Source: Lachnoclostridium phytofermentans ISDg (GTDB taxonomy: Bacteria; Bacillota; Clostridia; Lachnospirales; Lachnospiraceae). From it: a stretch of DNA of 64,000 nt. The position numbers were made by a program, and so were the translations under genes. Position 1 is the first letter of the stretch. The number at the start of each line of letters is the position of its first letter. Location of the stretch: positions 2,682,001 through 2,746,000 of the forward strand of contig NC_010001.1 of assembly GCF_000018685.1 (NCBI RefSeq), written 5' to 3'. The notes beneath the pieces are model-generated. The model searched no databases. It saw only the letters and a list, made by a program, of their open reading frames with translations, and was not told the DNA's origin. Of this stretch, positions 43,508 to 53,611 are shown piece after piece.

Positions 43508-44587
43508 TCAATTATTTATTTCTATTCCACCTAATCTCCACAAAGATAAACCATAATCTCCGGCATTCTTAATAATATCAAACCAATATTGAATGGTGGA
43601 ATTATCAGCATACCAAACTTCATGAGAAACTTTTTCCTTATCGATATAGGTAAATACCAGACATTGACTTTCTTCATCTCTGTATGTTGAAGCATTATAA
43701 TCCTGTTTTATCTGTTCAGCTTTTGTTTCTGTAACTTGACCTACTGATCCATTTTCTGCAAAGTCAAATCCGCCGGCAGCGACTGCAAAATTCACTTTTC
43801 CAGGCAGTTTCGTCATCTTTTCCACCATTTCTAAAAGAAACTCCCGATTTGCTTTCGGCCCCGGTTTCGTACCATACCCATACAAATTGTAACACATCAC
43901 AACGTATTCCGGTCCTTCTGGCAGAGTTAGCTTATCGATCGGTGTCCCTGGTTCCAGTACAATTCTTAGTGGAATATCTTTTTCTAAGGTTTTTTCATAT
44001 AATTTATCAATAAATTGATTATATAATTTCCATAACTTTATATCTTTTTTGATAGCCTCATAATCAATCTCGATTCCATCATAACCTGCACGCTCCGCCA
44101 AGGAAATTATTTCATCTATATGGTTCTCTCTTGCCTCTTCTGTTGAAAATAAAGTATATAAAATTTTTGTATCCTTTAAAGAGGAAGTACCATCCGCTTT
44201 CATTACATCGTTAACAAAGGTTAAATAACTACCAAATGTATTTTCTTCATAAGCTTTCGTTATATGATTATAAGTTTCATTGGTGTTTTGAGGAATGAAA
44301 GGCTTTTTATCTTTATCAAAGTAGGCAGCAAAATAAGATATGTTCTCGATATTATCTTTCATATATTCTACTTCAGCGTAAATGGTATCGATGTCCCAAT
44401 ATGTGGTCCAAACAGAGAATTTTCTGTTATTGACACTCTGAATGTCATTACTCAAAGGATGATTGTCGTCTTCGACCTTATCATCCTTTGGTAAATCTAC
44501 ACCTTCATTATCTTTATGACTACAGCTTGTGAATAATACACCTAGTAGAATTATACACCAAAGTATCGCTCTTCTTCTCAACTGCAT
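43508..44587 (-). CDS. GH18-like lipoprotein glycosidase
   Basis: A 359-residue protein with a signal peptide and lipobox-like FTSC (Cys22), then a GH18 TIM barrel. The catalytic strand reads YDGIEIDYE (D170, D175, E177), matching the DxxDxDxE box with Glu as acid; VMCYNLYGYG and the final LSLWRLGG strand also fit. GH18 enzymes cleave beta-1,4-N-acetylglucosamine-type polymers. As last gene of the polysaccharide operon it probably trims or releases the polymer, as glycosidase domains do in other exopolysaccharide systems. It is anchored on the outer face of the membrane. Confidence 0.85.
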   Translation of the reverse strand: MQLRRRAILWCIILLGVLFTSCSHKDNEGVDLPKDDKVEDDNHPLSNDIQSVNNRKFSVWTTYWDIDTIYAEVEYMKDNIENISYFAAYFDKDKKPFIPQNTNETYNHITKAYEENTFGSYLTFVNDVMKADGTSSLKDTKILYTLFSTEEARENHIDEIISLAERAGYDGIEIDYEAIKKDIKLWKLYNQFIDKLYEKTLEKDIPLRIVLEPGTPIDKLTLPEGPEYVVMCYNLYGYGTKPGPKANREFLLEMVEKMTKLPGKVNFAVAAGGFDFAENGSVGQVTETKAEQIKQDYNASTYRDEESQCLVFTYIDKEKVSHEVWYADNSTIQYWFDIIKNAGDYGLSLWRLGGIEINN

Positions 44588-44611
44588 CCCCCTTTTTACG
44601 AAAATGTATTA

Positions 44612-46450
44612 TTATAAGGTCTTAATAAACCAATTGATTATCTTATTCCATGATGTTTCAACCTTATCCTTAATCTGAGCCCATCCCTGAAGTTGATTAT
44701 CATATAATATATTACCCTTGGCATCGGTAATCAATAAGTCTTGAAACACACCATCATATACATCATCCGCTATATTTCTTTGACTATAACCATATTCACT
44801 CCAAGCTGATTCCAAATAGATATATCCGGAAGTAGTGCCTGATAATGATAAGTTCTGGGTCACCTTCTTTTGATCAACAAATACGGATAACTGATTGTCT
44901 TGTATTTTTATCGTCAACTGTCTATTACCAGGCTCATTAATCTGGATGGAAGGGATATATTTATCTGCACCTTCCTCCACTGTTTTTACCTCTTCTTTGA
45001 CAGGTTCTATCTGTTTCTCCATATTGGTGGTATAACCCAAGAGCTTCTTCGTGCTCTGTGAATAAGTTTCATATTCGGCACGATGTGCTTCCCGTTCATT
45101 TTCTTCCACGGATTGATATTTGATACCATCAAGCTCATTCAGATCAAGTTCAAATAACTGCACACCATTTTCATTGATATATATGTTATTATTCTGGATC
45201 TTAACAGAAACATATTGGTTTAACTCTTCATCTGCTCTCAAATAAATCGTCTGGGTACCTAATTTATTGCCAGTGAGATTGACGGATAAATTAACATCTT
45301 GATACGCTTTACTATCTTTCAGCCGGATTAAACCATTGCTTTTAGATTCAGAGGTTAATGCAATGACCGAATTACGAAACTCAGGTGCACCAGCAAGAAT
45401 CTCCCAATCTTTCTTTCTCTCCGGATCCCCTTCTTCAAAGGTTACATCTGCTAATGTATCATTAGCTATTCTCATCAATAAATGGTTTGGATACCAATAC
45501 GGCTGTGGCTGCATACGAGTTAGATCATAGATATGATTGTCTTGATTATTCAAAGAGAAGCCTTCTCTATTAAAATTCATAACAAATAATTTCTTCATCC
45601 ATTCTTCATTGATCGCACTTACCTTTTCATTGTTCGCAAAATTTCCCGTATTGGAATGCATGAGTACATAAACGTCAGGTACTTTTCCAAACTCTTTCGT
45701 ATATATTTCATCCATCAGTTTATAATCTTTACTGATACGTTCCTTCATCTCGTCATAGGTTTCTTTTGGTATCTTATTCTCATCCCTGATAAAATCCATC
45801 AGATATTGATTATAATTTCGATCTAAATATTTGCGTAAGGACGAATATTCCAGTGAGTTTAGCTCTCCTATATAATGTCCGTATCTGTCGTACGCATTGA
45901 TATAGGATAGGCGATATCCATTAGTACCAAGTTCCCAAAATGTATTGCTCTTTAAATTGCTTAGATCTTTTGGTGACAGGAATTTTGAATCTTTCGCACC
46001 AAATTTATCTGCATAGCTTAATATAGTAGCAATATAATTGTATTCTTCTAGAATTTTTCCTGAAAATATAGCCGTATCTCTTCGTCCATCTTCAAACATT
46101 AAGAAAAGTGATTTTTTAGGAAGAGGGGTACCATTCTTATAATAATTCTCGATATCCTTCTGAGTAATCGTAACATACCCATTTTTATATAGTGCATTCA
46201 GGTGTTCCCTAAGCCGATCTGTACTGATCATAGTGGCAGAACCATCCCTATCAACCGCAAAATAGGATAAAGAAATAAAACCATTATCTACATCAGCCAT
46301 TACGGATGTATCCATACTATCATAGGGTTTATATTTATTGAAAACAAATAATACACGTACCATAACAATTACTACAGCCAATAGGATAATTGCTTGTATG
46401 ATACTTCTTATGAGTTTTTTCTTATCTTTATTCGTTGATAGTAATTTCAT
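44612..46450 (-). CDS. Membrane-anchored polysaccharide-deacetylase-fold protein
   Basis: A 612-residue protein with one N-terminal anchor (about 13-33), a NodB-like deacetylase fold (about 55-300; SLFLMFEDGRRDTAIF corresponds to the TFDDG strand) and a C-terminal beta-rich module (about 370-590) like a carbohydrate-binding or laminin-G-type domain. FEDG keeps only one of the two acidic residues, and no clear HxxxH was seen, so it may bind rather than deacetylate. GGGAGGG precedes the ATG, and the start overlaps the glycosyltransferase gene by 23 bp. Roughly analogous in build to PgaB-type export/deacetylation proteins. Confidence 0.72.
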   Translation of the reverse strand: MKLLSTNKDKKKLIRSIIQAIILLAVVIVMVRVLFVFNKYKPYDSMDTSVMADVDNGFISLSYFAVDRDGSATMISTDRLREHLNALYKNGYVTITQKDIENYYKNGTPLPKKSLFLMFEDGRRDTAIFSGKILEEYNYIATILSYADKFGAKDSKFLSPKDLSNLKSNTFWELGTNGYRLSYINAYDRYGHYIGELNSLEYSSLRKYLDRNYNQYLMDFIRDENKIPKETYDEMKERISKDYKLMDEIYTKEFGKVPDVYVLMHSNTGNFANNEKVSAINEEWMKKLFVMNFNREGFSLNNQDNHIYDLTRMQPQPYWYPNHLLMRIANDTLADVTFEEGDPERKKDWEILAGAPEFRNSVIALTSESKSNGLIRLKDSKAYQDVNLSVNLTGNKLGTQTIYLRADEELNQYVSVKIQNNNIYINENGVQLFELDLNELDGIKYQSVEENEREAHRAEYETYSQSTKKLLGYTTNMEKQIEPVKEEVKTVEEGADKYIPSIQINEPGNRQLTIKIQDNQLSVFVDQKKVTQNLSLSGTTSGYIYLESAWSEYGYSQRNIADDVYDGVFQDLLITDAKGNILYDNQLQGWAQIKDKVETSWNKIINWFIKTL

Positions 46451-48389
46451 GGGAACCCTCCCTTAGTTCTGATTCTTGGGATTGATTTAAATCATCCTCT
46501 TGTATTGATACTTTTTTTAAATATTTCGTTAATTTATCTTCTTTTTTTAATTGTGCCTCTATATCACTTGGAGTCATTCTTGTCCCCCAAGTTGATTTCC
46601 AAAATGTAACCCAGGCAATCGGCATCTGCCATAATAACACAGCTTCGTAATAAAAACAGAATAGCATTCCAAAAAGCCATGTCGAACTCTTTCGAAATAG
46701 TAACTGAGCCACACTCATCAACAATGACATTAATAGAATACCTACCAAAAAGGCTGTCGGAAATACTCTATGCTGTAGAGGTACATAAATCAAGTTATAG
46801 ATAACTACAATGGGAGCAGCAATCGGAACAATCAATCCCATATAAAAGGTAATTGCAGCAAATGGCTCCTTCTTCCACATAAATTTACCTGCGATTAACG
46901 ATTCTCTCAGCCACGAACGTTTCCAACGCATCTGCTGTTTTAAAAAGACACGATACTGATTCGGAACGATTGTAGAACAAATCGCTGAGTCTTGATATGC
47001 TGTTCTGTGTTTTTTTAATACAAAATTAGTCATAGCCCTGTCATCACCAAATGTTGCTCTTTGTCCTAAAAAGCTTTGGTTTAGCCATGCTTCGCGATTC
47101 TCAAGAATGATCTCTTTTTTATAACAAGCCAATGGCCCGGATAAACATGTGACCGCATCAAAATAACTCTCCGCTGCCTTCATAATACGAAAAGCAATAT
47201 AATAACGAACGGACTGCATTTTCGTCAAAGTATTGGTAAAGGTATTTGCAACATCAGTTCTTCCCGAAACACCACCCATTTTAGGATCTTTAAATGGCTG
47301 AACCAGATTTCTAATGGCAAAGGGATCTAAGAAGCTATCCGAATCTACAAATACGACAAGTTCATGCTTTGCTTCCAATGCACCTAATGCAAGGGCTTCT
47401 CTTTTTCCTGCATTCTCTTTCTGAACAATATATTTCAAGCGATTCTTTATATCAAATTGATCTGCTTCTTGATATAACTTATTGATAATCTCTTCAATTT
47501 TTTCTACTGATTTGTCATGCGAACAATCATCAATGACAATAACCTCAAGCTTGTCCACAGGATAATCCTGATTAATGCAGCTCAGTATTGTTCTTTGTAT
47601 CCATTCTTCCTCATTAAAACACGGAATTAATATAGATACTCCCGGTGTAAAATTAATATCAATCGGCACTTTTCGATACATAAATCCAAATAAATATCTA
47701 CTGAGCAGAAAACAAGCTGCAATAATACTGTACAAATACAGCCATTTATTAAACTTAAAATAAATCACACTCTCTGCTCTCATCAATATGATAAATGCTG
47801 TAATAAAAAAGAGTAACAAGCTGGAAATCATCAATAAATATCTGTCCTTTTTATGGGAAGCATAAACAGACAGTTCCTGTTTAAAAGACATTCCACATAA
47901 GAGGTTTCCATCCGATAGCTGCTGCGTTCTAGAAATAACAGCCAGAGTATTTACCTTCATCTCTAAGCCTTCCGGCATTGTCCCCGGTAATATTTCAAAT
48001 TTTAAACGGATACTATCTGCTTCGTTGATAACCTCAATATATTCCTTCTGTTCTATTTGCAATAAAATTCCTGTCATTGATATATCTATTCCAGTGCATG
48101 AAAACTTTGTTTTTACTCCTTTATTACTGCATATTACTTTCACATCATAATGTACTTTATAGCGGATTCCCGCCTGCTTATTCGCAATAAAATCATTGAT
48201 ATTGCCAATACTATCTTCTATCTTTTGATTGCCACGTCGGTCAGTATTGTTACGCATTTTAGTCTTATCCGGAACATTGGACAGTATCCGCCGGTCACTT
48301 TTCCTTTGTAAAAGAACATCCTGATAATCCTTACCTTTTCTTATTCTTTTAGGCAATTTTACATGTTTCCTCAAAATCTTATACCCCAC
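46428..48389 (-). CDS. PilZ-domain family 2 glycosyltransferase (processive polysaccharide synthase)
   Basis: A 653-residue membrane protein. The PilZ domain at about 74-170 has DISMTG (D102, S104, G107) but RYKVH in place of a clean RxxxR, so c-di-GMP binding is likely but not certain. Two helices follow (183-203, 213-235), then a GT2 domain with D287/D288 (VIDDCS), D349-S-D351, GDD 448-450 and Q485QMRW, the full set of a processive synthase such as hyaluronan, cellulose or PNAG synthases. C-terminal helices follow. Start is uncertain: GTG at 48389 lacks a good ribosome site and a TTG 33 nt later follows GAGG. Confidence 0.88.
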   Translation of the reverse strand: MGYKILRKHVKLPKRIRKGKDYQDVLLQRKSDRRILSNVPDKTKMRNNTDRRGNQKIEDSIGNINDFIANKQAGIRYKVHYDVKVICSNKGVKTKFSCTGIDISMTGILLQIEQKEYIEVINEADSIRLKFEILPGTMPEGLEMKVNTLAVISRTQQLSDGNLLCGMSFKQELSVYASHKKDRYLLMISSLLLFFITAFIILMRAESVIYFKFNKWLYLYSIIAACFLLSRYLFGFMYRKVPIDINFTPGVSILIPCFNEEEWIQRTILSCINQDYPVDKLEVIVIDDCSHDKSVEKIEEIINKLYQEADQFDIKNRLKYIVQKENAGKREALALGALEAKHELVVFVDSDSFLDPFAIRNLVQPFKDPKMGGVSGRTDVANTFTNTLTKMQSVRYYIAFRIMKAAESYFDAVTCLSGPLACYKKEIILENREAWLNQSFLGQRATFGDDRAMTNFVLKKHRTAYQDSAICSTIVPNQYRVFLKQQMRWKRSWLRESLIAGKFMWKKEPFAAITFYMGLIVPIAAPIVVIYNLIYVPLQHRVFPTAFLVGILLMSLLMSVAQLLFRKSSTWLFGMLFCFYYEAVLLWQMPIAWVTFWKSTWGTRMTPSDIEAQLKKEDKLTKYLKKVSIQEDDLNQSQESELREGSHEITINE

Positions 48390-48403
48390 ATATCTGATAA
48401 ATT

Positions 48404-48452
48404 GTTACTATTGGGCCTATTAGCTTCACAGCATCATAGGCCAAATAGTAAC
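48404..48452. other. Intercistronic hairpin in the polysaccharide operon
   Basis: A 17-bp stem (48404-48420 with 48436-48452, one mismatch) lies between the deacetylase and glycosyltransferase genes. There is no T-run, so partial termination or an RNA-stability element. Confidence 0.55.
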
Positions 48453-48476
48453 GATAATTTCACCTTTAGGTCTTTC

Positions 48477-51400
48477 TCAATTTCCTTGTTGTGCTAGCCA
48501 ATCGATATAACTTTGGCTTAAGTTATAAACTTCTCCTCTGCTATCCGTCAGATAGTCACTAAGCTTTGCAAATTGATAACCCTCAGCGATTAACTTTGGA
48601 ATAACAATATCTAAAGCTTCTGCTGTCACATTCTGCGCTTTTGGCATAAGATCATTATCTGACATATGCATTACAAGTACACTGCCTTTATGCAAAGTTC
48701 TCCGTTCTCCGTCGTCTAACTTAATTCCGTTCATTATTGTATTTGCAAGTGCTTTTGGATCAACCTCCTCATAATCATGGGTACTGAAGTCACCGCTTAC
48801 AATATACTTAAATCCCATATCAAGAATCGCTTCCATACCACTACTGCTCATTGCTAAGGTTGGAGGTCTTAGGATTTTTGTTAATGACGGTATTCCATTA
48901 AAACGAACATCTCCAATAATGGATAGCAGCTTCTGATAAGAGATAAGCAAATCCTCTTTTCTTTCTTTTATCTCATCATCGGTTAGTGAATAATAAATTG
49001 CTCTATTGTCATTTTCATCCTGTATAATATCCGTGGTTGCAAACGGGTTGTGCATATCAGTATGGCTACCAACATCATGTCCGGCCTCAGCAATGGCACG
49101 TAAAAGATTTGGATTACTCTCTACATAATTCGTTCTGACAAAGAACGATGCTTTAATATTATATTTATTTAATACATATAACAGCTGGTTAACCGCCTTA
49201 TCAGAACCCCAGTCATCAAAAGTTAAGAATAATACTTTATCATCCGTAAATGCCCCTGTCTTATCAAGCTCATCAAGCTCTTCGTCTGAAAATCCCGGTA
49301 ATGTGGAACTGGAATTAATACTTGGTGTTCCGATATATCGACCCTGAACAAATTGAAACTTTAATGCATCCGTGAGTCCGTCAAAATGTCCGGGATAGAT
49401 TGCGTTCTTAAGGGATGGCAGTACTTTCTTATCCGAAACAGGATAGGAATAAACCATATCACTGCTAAGTAGAGCTCCTAAAGTCTTAATTGAATACGTG
49501 GAGCCATTGTCAGCAATACCATCCTTGTAGGCAATCGTGTCAATACGCTCTTTTGCAATATTCAGCATAAGCTTTCCAATCAAAGTAGGATTGGAATAAT
49601 AGTCCATCCGATAATAGATGATATACCCTCGACGAGCTGTGATATTTCCCTCATTAAATGCGTTTTTAATTACATCTTCTAAAGTGGCATCTATTCCTAG
49701 TTTTGAGCTAGCCAAAGACAGATCCTGCCAGATTACCCTACACCTTGCACTGGATACTGCTTCAAGCATTTCATCTGACATTTCCACTTCATATGCATAT
49801 CTTACTAAGGTTGGTTTTTGACCGCATAAGGCTTCTACTTCCTTCTGTATTGTCAAAATGCTACTAAGCATGGAGTAGAAATCCGTACCGGTCGAAGTCA
49901 TCAGGCATATCCCTATTTCATGCCCTTCCTTTGCAATTTGCTTAATTGCATCAGCACTGTTTATGATATCTTTTTCAGTAACAAAGAACGTTCCTTTTGC
50001 ATTCAGAAGCTTCAAGCTATGCAAGACATCTTTTAATATATCATTATGATTTATTCCATAGAAGGTATAGCTCAATGCTTGTTCTGTTGTATATACGGTA
50101 TGTTGCTCTTTCGCTTTTACTCCTTTATTCTTCCTGCGCAAGGAATCTAAATATTGAACCGTATAAGCTTCCTTTTTAGTGTTCGTATCTGAACCACCGG
50201 AATTCTGATTGTTCGCCGTATTACCATTTGGTTTGTTAGTATTCTTGCTATCTGTTTGCGTACCTTTCGTACTGTTACCGTTATTTGATACCATTTCCGT
50301 TTCATTTGATTCGTGTACCAGCAAAGTAGGTATATCACAGATTGCGTAAGTTCCTTCTGCGATCATTTCATAGGTTTGTTTCACAATATTTAGCAAATCC
50401 TTATGATATCCAATTCTAAAATAGATGATATCTCCGTCTTTAAAACCATTTTTATAATATCCCATAATGTCATCTATGGATTTTGCATCATCCGTGATTG
50501 GATTCTTACTATATGTGACAACATCATAATGGAATATGGAGGCAGCCTCTTGAATTAACTCATTCGATTTGCCATACACAGGCATAAATATATTGGTATG
50601 AACACCATAGATTTCCTTTAAAAGTTTATCACACTTATATATTTCTAAACAAATCTCTTGAAAACTCATTGTGGTAAGGTCTTTTCCTGATAGTCCTCCG
50701 TTGGCGATATTTTGCTTCTTTTCTAAAATCTTATCAATTCTTTCAGGGTAATTTACAATATCATTTACTGTGACAAAGAAAGTTGCAAGTAAATGATTTT
50801 CTTCCAAGAAATTCAGTATTTCGGTCAACTGCTCCTCATCTTCTATTCCTCGAAAGGCAAACGACATCATATGCTGCGTCGTATTAATATTTGTATAAAC
50901 CTTTGACAATTTTCCGGCATTTTGATCTCTCAAGTTACTAAAATTCATATTGAAATCAGCATCATCATAGGCAGACAGATCTTCAGCAAATACCGTCTTA
51001 TATTCTGTTTCTTTCAATGCCTGTAAAATCCATTCCATCATCTTTAACAGTCTTTCTTCTTTCGTTAAAGAATCTAATGACATATCCTCTGAATTAATGC
51101 TTGGTGCCTTATCAATTGCAGGTTTATCTGGTTTTACCGGAGCTTCATATTCTTCTTCATCCAGAGTACCATCCATTTTAATTGTTAGGATTGCACCTTT
51201 CTCTAAACCTTTGATATAGCCAAGCACTTGATTATAATTCTTGAAACTTTGATAACTTAGATAATGTGTACTCTTAACTACCTTATCATTTCCGCATGCA
51301 TGCGCAGCTTGTAATAATTCGGGTGTGTGTGTTGTTGAATTACACAATAAAGTATTAGGTGCTTTACCGATTATAGTTTGAATGATATTATTGGTTCTGC

Positions 51401-51857
51401 TAAAATCCTTAACCAAATCCTCTTTTGTATACTCTTCCATATGCTTCGTTTCCGACAAGGTGTTGTTCCCTATCCTATGCCCTTCGGAATTCATAGCAAT
51501 GATTGTATTAGAATCCTCGGCTGCCAGAATACCAGGAACAAAAAATGTTCCTTTTCTTTCATACTCTGCCATCAGGTCAAGTATCTTTCGATTCGTTTCC
51601 GCATCAGACAATCCTTGAAAGGTTAATGCAATTAATTTATCCGTTGTCTGAATATTGGAAACAACTTCTGCCGAACCGCCTTCTTTTAATTTTCTCATAG
51701 CGACTTCAATGATATCATTCGCATCATACTTGTTACCACTAACCGTTTGGATTTCATCCTTACCTCGTAACATCCAAGATATTCCGATAATCATTACTAT
51801 GGCACTTACTATAATAATAATGACAATGATTAATTTCTTATTTACTTTACTTGTCAT
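48477..51857 (-). CDS. Four-domain NodB polysaccharide deacetylase, only last domain catalytic
   Basis: A 1126-residue protein with a single N-terminal anchor (about 8-28) and four NodB-like units. In unit 4 (from about 873) the motifs are intact: TFDDWG (D881, D882), SHTDMH (H932, H936) and RPP near 997. In units 1-3 the equivalent strands read TFQGL, AFRGI and TFYGI, lacking both aspartates, while the following TFFV strand and gly/his turn (EGHRIG, GHEIG) persist. A Ser/Asn/Thr-rich linker separates units 2 and 3. It probably removes acetyl groups from the polymer outside the cell. ATG at 51857 has AAGGGAG upstream. Confidence 0.85.
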   Translation of the reverse strand: MTSKVNKKLIIVIIIIVSAIVMIIGISWMLRGKDEIQTVSGNKYDANDIIEVAMRKLKEGGSAEVVSNIQTTDKLIALTFQGLSDAETNRKILDLMAEYERKGTFFVPGILAAEDSNTIIAMNSEGHRIGNNTLSETKHMEEYTKEDLVKDFSRTNNIIQTIIGKAPNTLLCNSTTHTPELLQAAHACGNDKVVKSTHYLSYQSFKNYNQVLGYIKGLEKGAILTIKMDGTLDEEEYEAPVKPDKPAIDKAPSINSEDMSLDSLTKEERLLKMMEWILQALKETEYKTVFAEDLSAYDDADFNMNFSNLRDQNAGKLSKVYTNINTTQHMMSFAFRGIEDEEQLTEILNFLEENHLLATFFVTVNDIVNYPERIDKILEKKQNIANGGLSGKDLTTMSFQEICLEIYKCDKLLKEIYGVHTNIFMPVYGKSNELIQEAASIFHYDVVTYSKNPITDDAKSIDDIMGYYKNGFKDGDIIYFRIGYHKDLLNIVKQTYEMIAEGTYAICDIPTLLVHESNETEMVSNNGNSTKGTQTDSKNTNKPNGNTANNQNSGGSDTNTKKEAYTVQYLDSLRRKNKGVKAKEQHTVYTTEQALSYTFYGINHNDILKDVLHSLKLLNAKGTFFVTEKDIINSADAIKQIAKEGHEIGICLMTSTGTDFYSMLSSILTIQKEVEALCGQKPTLVRYAYEVEMSDEMLEAVSSARCRVIWQDLSLASSKLGIDATLEDVIKNAFNEGNITARRGYIIYYRMDYYSNPTLIGKLMLNIAKERIDTIAYKDGIADNGSTYSIKTLGALLSSDMVYSYPVSDKKVLPSLKNAIYPGHFDGLTDALKFQFVQGRYIGTPSINSSSTLPGFSDEELDELDKTGAFTDDKVLFLTFDDWGSDKAVNQLLYVLNKYNIKASFFVRTNYVESNPNLLRAIAEAGHDVGSHTDMHNPFATTDIIQDENDNRAIYYSLTDDEIKERKEDLLISYQKLLSIIGDVRFNGIPSLTKILRPPTLAMSSSGMEAILDMGFKYIVSGDFSTHDYEEVDPKALANTIMNGIKLDDGERRTLHKGSVLVMHMSDNDLMPKAQNVTAEALDIVIPKLIAEGYQFAKLSDYLTDSRGEVYNLSQSYIDWLAQQGN

Positions 51858-51924
51858 GATAAACTCCCTTACTAACATCTCTAATAATAACTAAAACCCA
51901 TTCCTACTTGCACGATCGATCTAT

Positions 51925-53244
51925 TTATAGGCTCCAATAGGAATATCCCATTGCCTCCATTTCACTCTTAGGAAAAATACTTTTTATGTCAATCACAACC
52001 TTTTCTTCGGCTGGTAATGCACGAAACATTTGATCCAGGTCATCTTTTGATAATTTCCTAAATTCATTATGTGCAACCGCTATTATAATACAATCTGCTT
52101 CTTTCACCTCAGAAAGCTTCACCATATTTATATCATAAAATGATTTTACTTCCTTCTCATCAGCAACTGGATCCACAACATTAACAGTCACGTCATATTC
52201 TTTCAGTCTGTTAATAATGTCAATTACTTTAGAATTTCTAATATCGGGGCAGTTTTCTTTAAAGGTGATACCAAGAATATATATTTTTGCTTGATTCACT
52301 AATTTGTTTGTCTTTATCAGCTTCTTAATTACAATATCACCGATAAAAGAACCCATACCATCGTTAATCTTTCTGCCTGATAAAATAATCTGAGAATGAT
52401 ACCCTAATTTTTCTGCCTGATAAATAAAATAATATGGATCTACACCGATGCAGTGGCCGCCTACTAAACCGGGTGTAAAACCGAGAGCATTCCACTTCGT
52501 GTTCATTGCCTCAACGACCTCTTGCGTGTTAATGTCCATTTTCTCAAATACCATAGCTAGTTCATTCATAAATGCAATGTTAATATCTCTCTGCGCATTC
52601 TCTACAAGCTTCGCAGCTTCCGCTGTCTTTATGTTCGTTACAAGGTGCACGCCTGCATCAATGATTAATTCGTAAACCTTAGCAATGATTTCTCTTGCTT
52701 CCGTATCAATTCCGGATACAATTTTTATGATATTATTTAATTTATGATGCTTGTCCCCCGGATTGATACGTTCCGGTGAATAGCCTATTTTAAAATCTGT
52801 TCCACAGCTGAGGCCTGAGATATTCTCCAGAATTGGAATACATACCTCCTCAGTCACCCCTGGGTAAACGGTAGATTCAAATACAACAATTGCATCCTTT
52901 GTAAGATTGCGTCCGACTATTTCACACGCGCCTGTTACAGGCGATAGATCCGGTGTTTTATCTGTATGGATTGGAGTTGGTACTGCTACGATGATAAATT
53001 TAGATTCCCTTAGTTTTTCCTCGCTACAAGTGAATTCCAGAGTGGTTTTTCTGATTACTTCTGTTCCAACCTCCTGTGTAGGATCTTTCCCATTTAAATA
53101 CTCGCTAATCTTTTGTTGGTTAATATCAAATCCAATTGTCTTAATTTTCTTAGCGAAAGCTACTGCTATCGGTAATCCAACATATCCTAGCCCTACCACA
53201 GCTAATTTCTCATCCCCGCTAATCAATCTCTCATATAAATCCAT
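51925..53244 (-). CDS. Nucleotide-sugar dehydrogenase (UDP-HexNAc/UDP-glucose 6-dehydrogenase)
   Basis: A 439-residue NAD enzyme with the Rossmann motif VVGLGYVGLP (residues 16-25), VAVPTPI, FESTVYPG, YSPERINPG and the catalytic Cys265 in GGHCIGVDPYY. It oxidises C6 of a UDP-sugar to a uronic acid. The sequence style (TPIHTDKTPDLS, TWNALGF-like segment) is closer to the TviB/WbpA group acting on UDP-GlcNAc/GalNAc than to UDP-glucose dehydrogenases. It is first gene of the polysaccharide operon and should supply a uronic-acid precursor to the PilZ-GT2 synthase. Confidence 0.92.
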   Translation of the reverse strand: MDLYERLISGDEKLAVVGLGYVGLPIAVAFAKKIKTIGFDINQQKISEYLNGKDPTQEVGTEVIRKTTLEFTCSEEKLRESKFIIVAVPTPIHTDKTPDLSPVTGACEIVGRNLTKDAIVVFESTVYPGVTEEVCIPILENISGLSCGTDFKIGYSPERINPGDKHHKLNNIIKIVSGIDTEAREIIAKVYELIIDAGVHLVTNIKTAEAAKLVENAQRDINIAFMNELAMVFEKMDINTQEVVEAMNTKWNALGFTPGLVGGHCIGVDPYYFIYQAEKLGYHSQIILSGRKINDGMGSFIGDIVIKKLIKTNKLVNQAKIYILGITFKENCPDIRNSKVIDIINRLKEYDVTVNVVDPVADEKEVKSFYDINMVKLSEVKEADCIIIAVAHNEFRKLSKDDLDQMFRALPAEEKVVIDIKSIFPKSEMEAMGYSYWSL

Positions 53245-53577
53245 GATCTCTACCGTCCTCTAACAAATTTATAAATATTAAGGCTTTTCACCTAATACCT
53301 TTCTAGAAATATTTTTACTATCTTTGCATCAAACTGGGTATACTAATTCGTTTTTAATTCCTGTATCGCTTGTGTCAATGCCATGAAGCCATGTTCTTAA
53401 TTCAGATATAATTAACATCATAATATAATAACATAAAATTATCAATTTGTTTTTTAACATTTATCCCCATTTTTTATTGTGTGAGAGATTGGTGACCTGT
53501 CGAATTAATAAATATGTATAGCAAATTTTGCTCACTTTGGAAGAAACAAGGGTATCCCCAATATTTTCATTCCATAT
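53245..53577 (-). other. Long 5' leader of the polysaccharide operon
   Basis: About 330 nt lie between the predicted transcription start and the dehydrogenase ATG, with no ORF. I looked for known c-di-GMP riboswitch motifs and did not find a match. It contains ATGGCTTCATGGC and several short complementarities that could fold. Confidence 0.35.
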
Positions 53578-53583
53578 AATACC

Positions 53584-53611
53584 ATTATAGACCAAAAGTC
53601 CTAGAAGTCAA
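53584..53611 (-). promoter_or_regulatory. Promoter of the polysaccharide operon
   Basis: Minus strand TTGACT (53606-53611), 16-nt spacer, TATAAT (53584-53589): near-consensus sigma-A. Confidence 0.6.

Noticed and set aside
53245..53577. c-di-GMP riboswitch in the leader of the polysaccharide operon
   Set aside because: The minus-strand leader has a GATGCAAAG and a GAAAGG-like stretch, but the conserved GEMM core (GGGACGCAAAGC and its tetraloop partner) is not there. Reported only as an unexplained leader.
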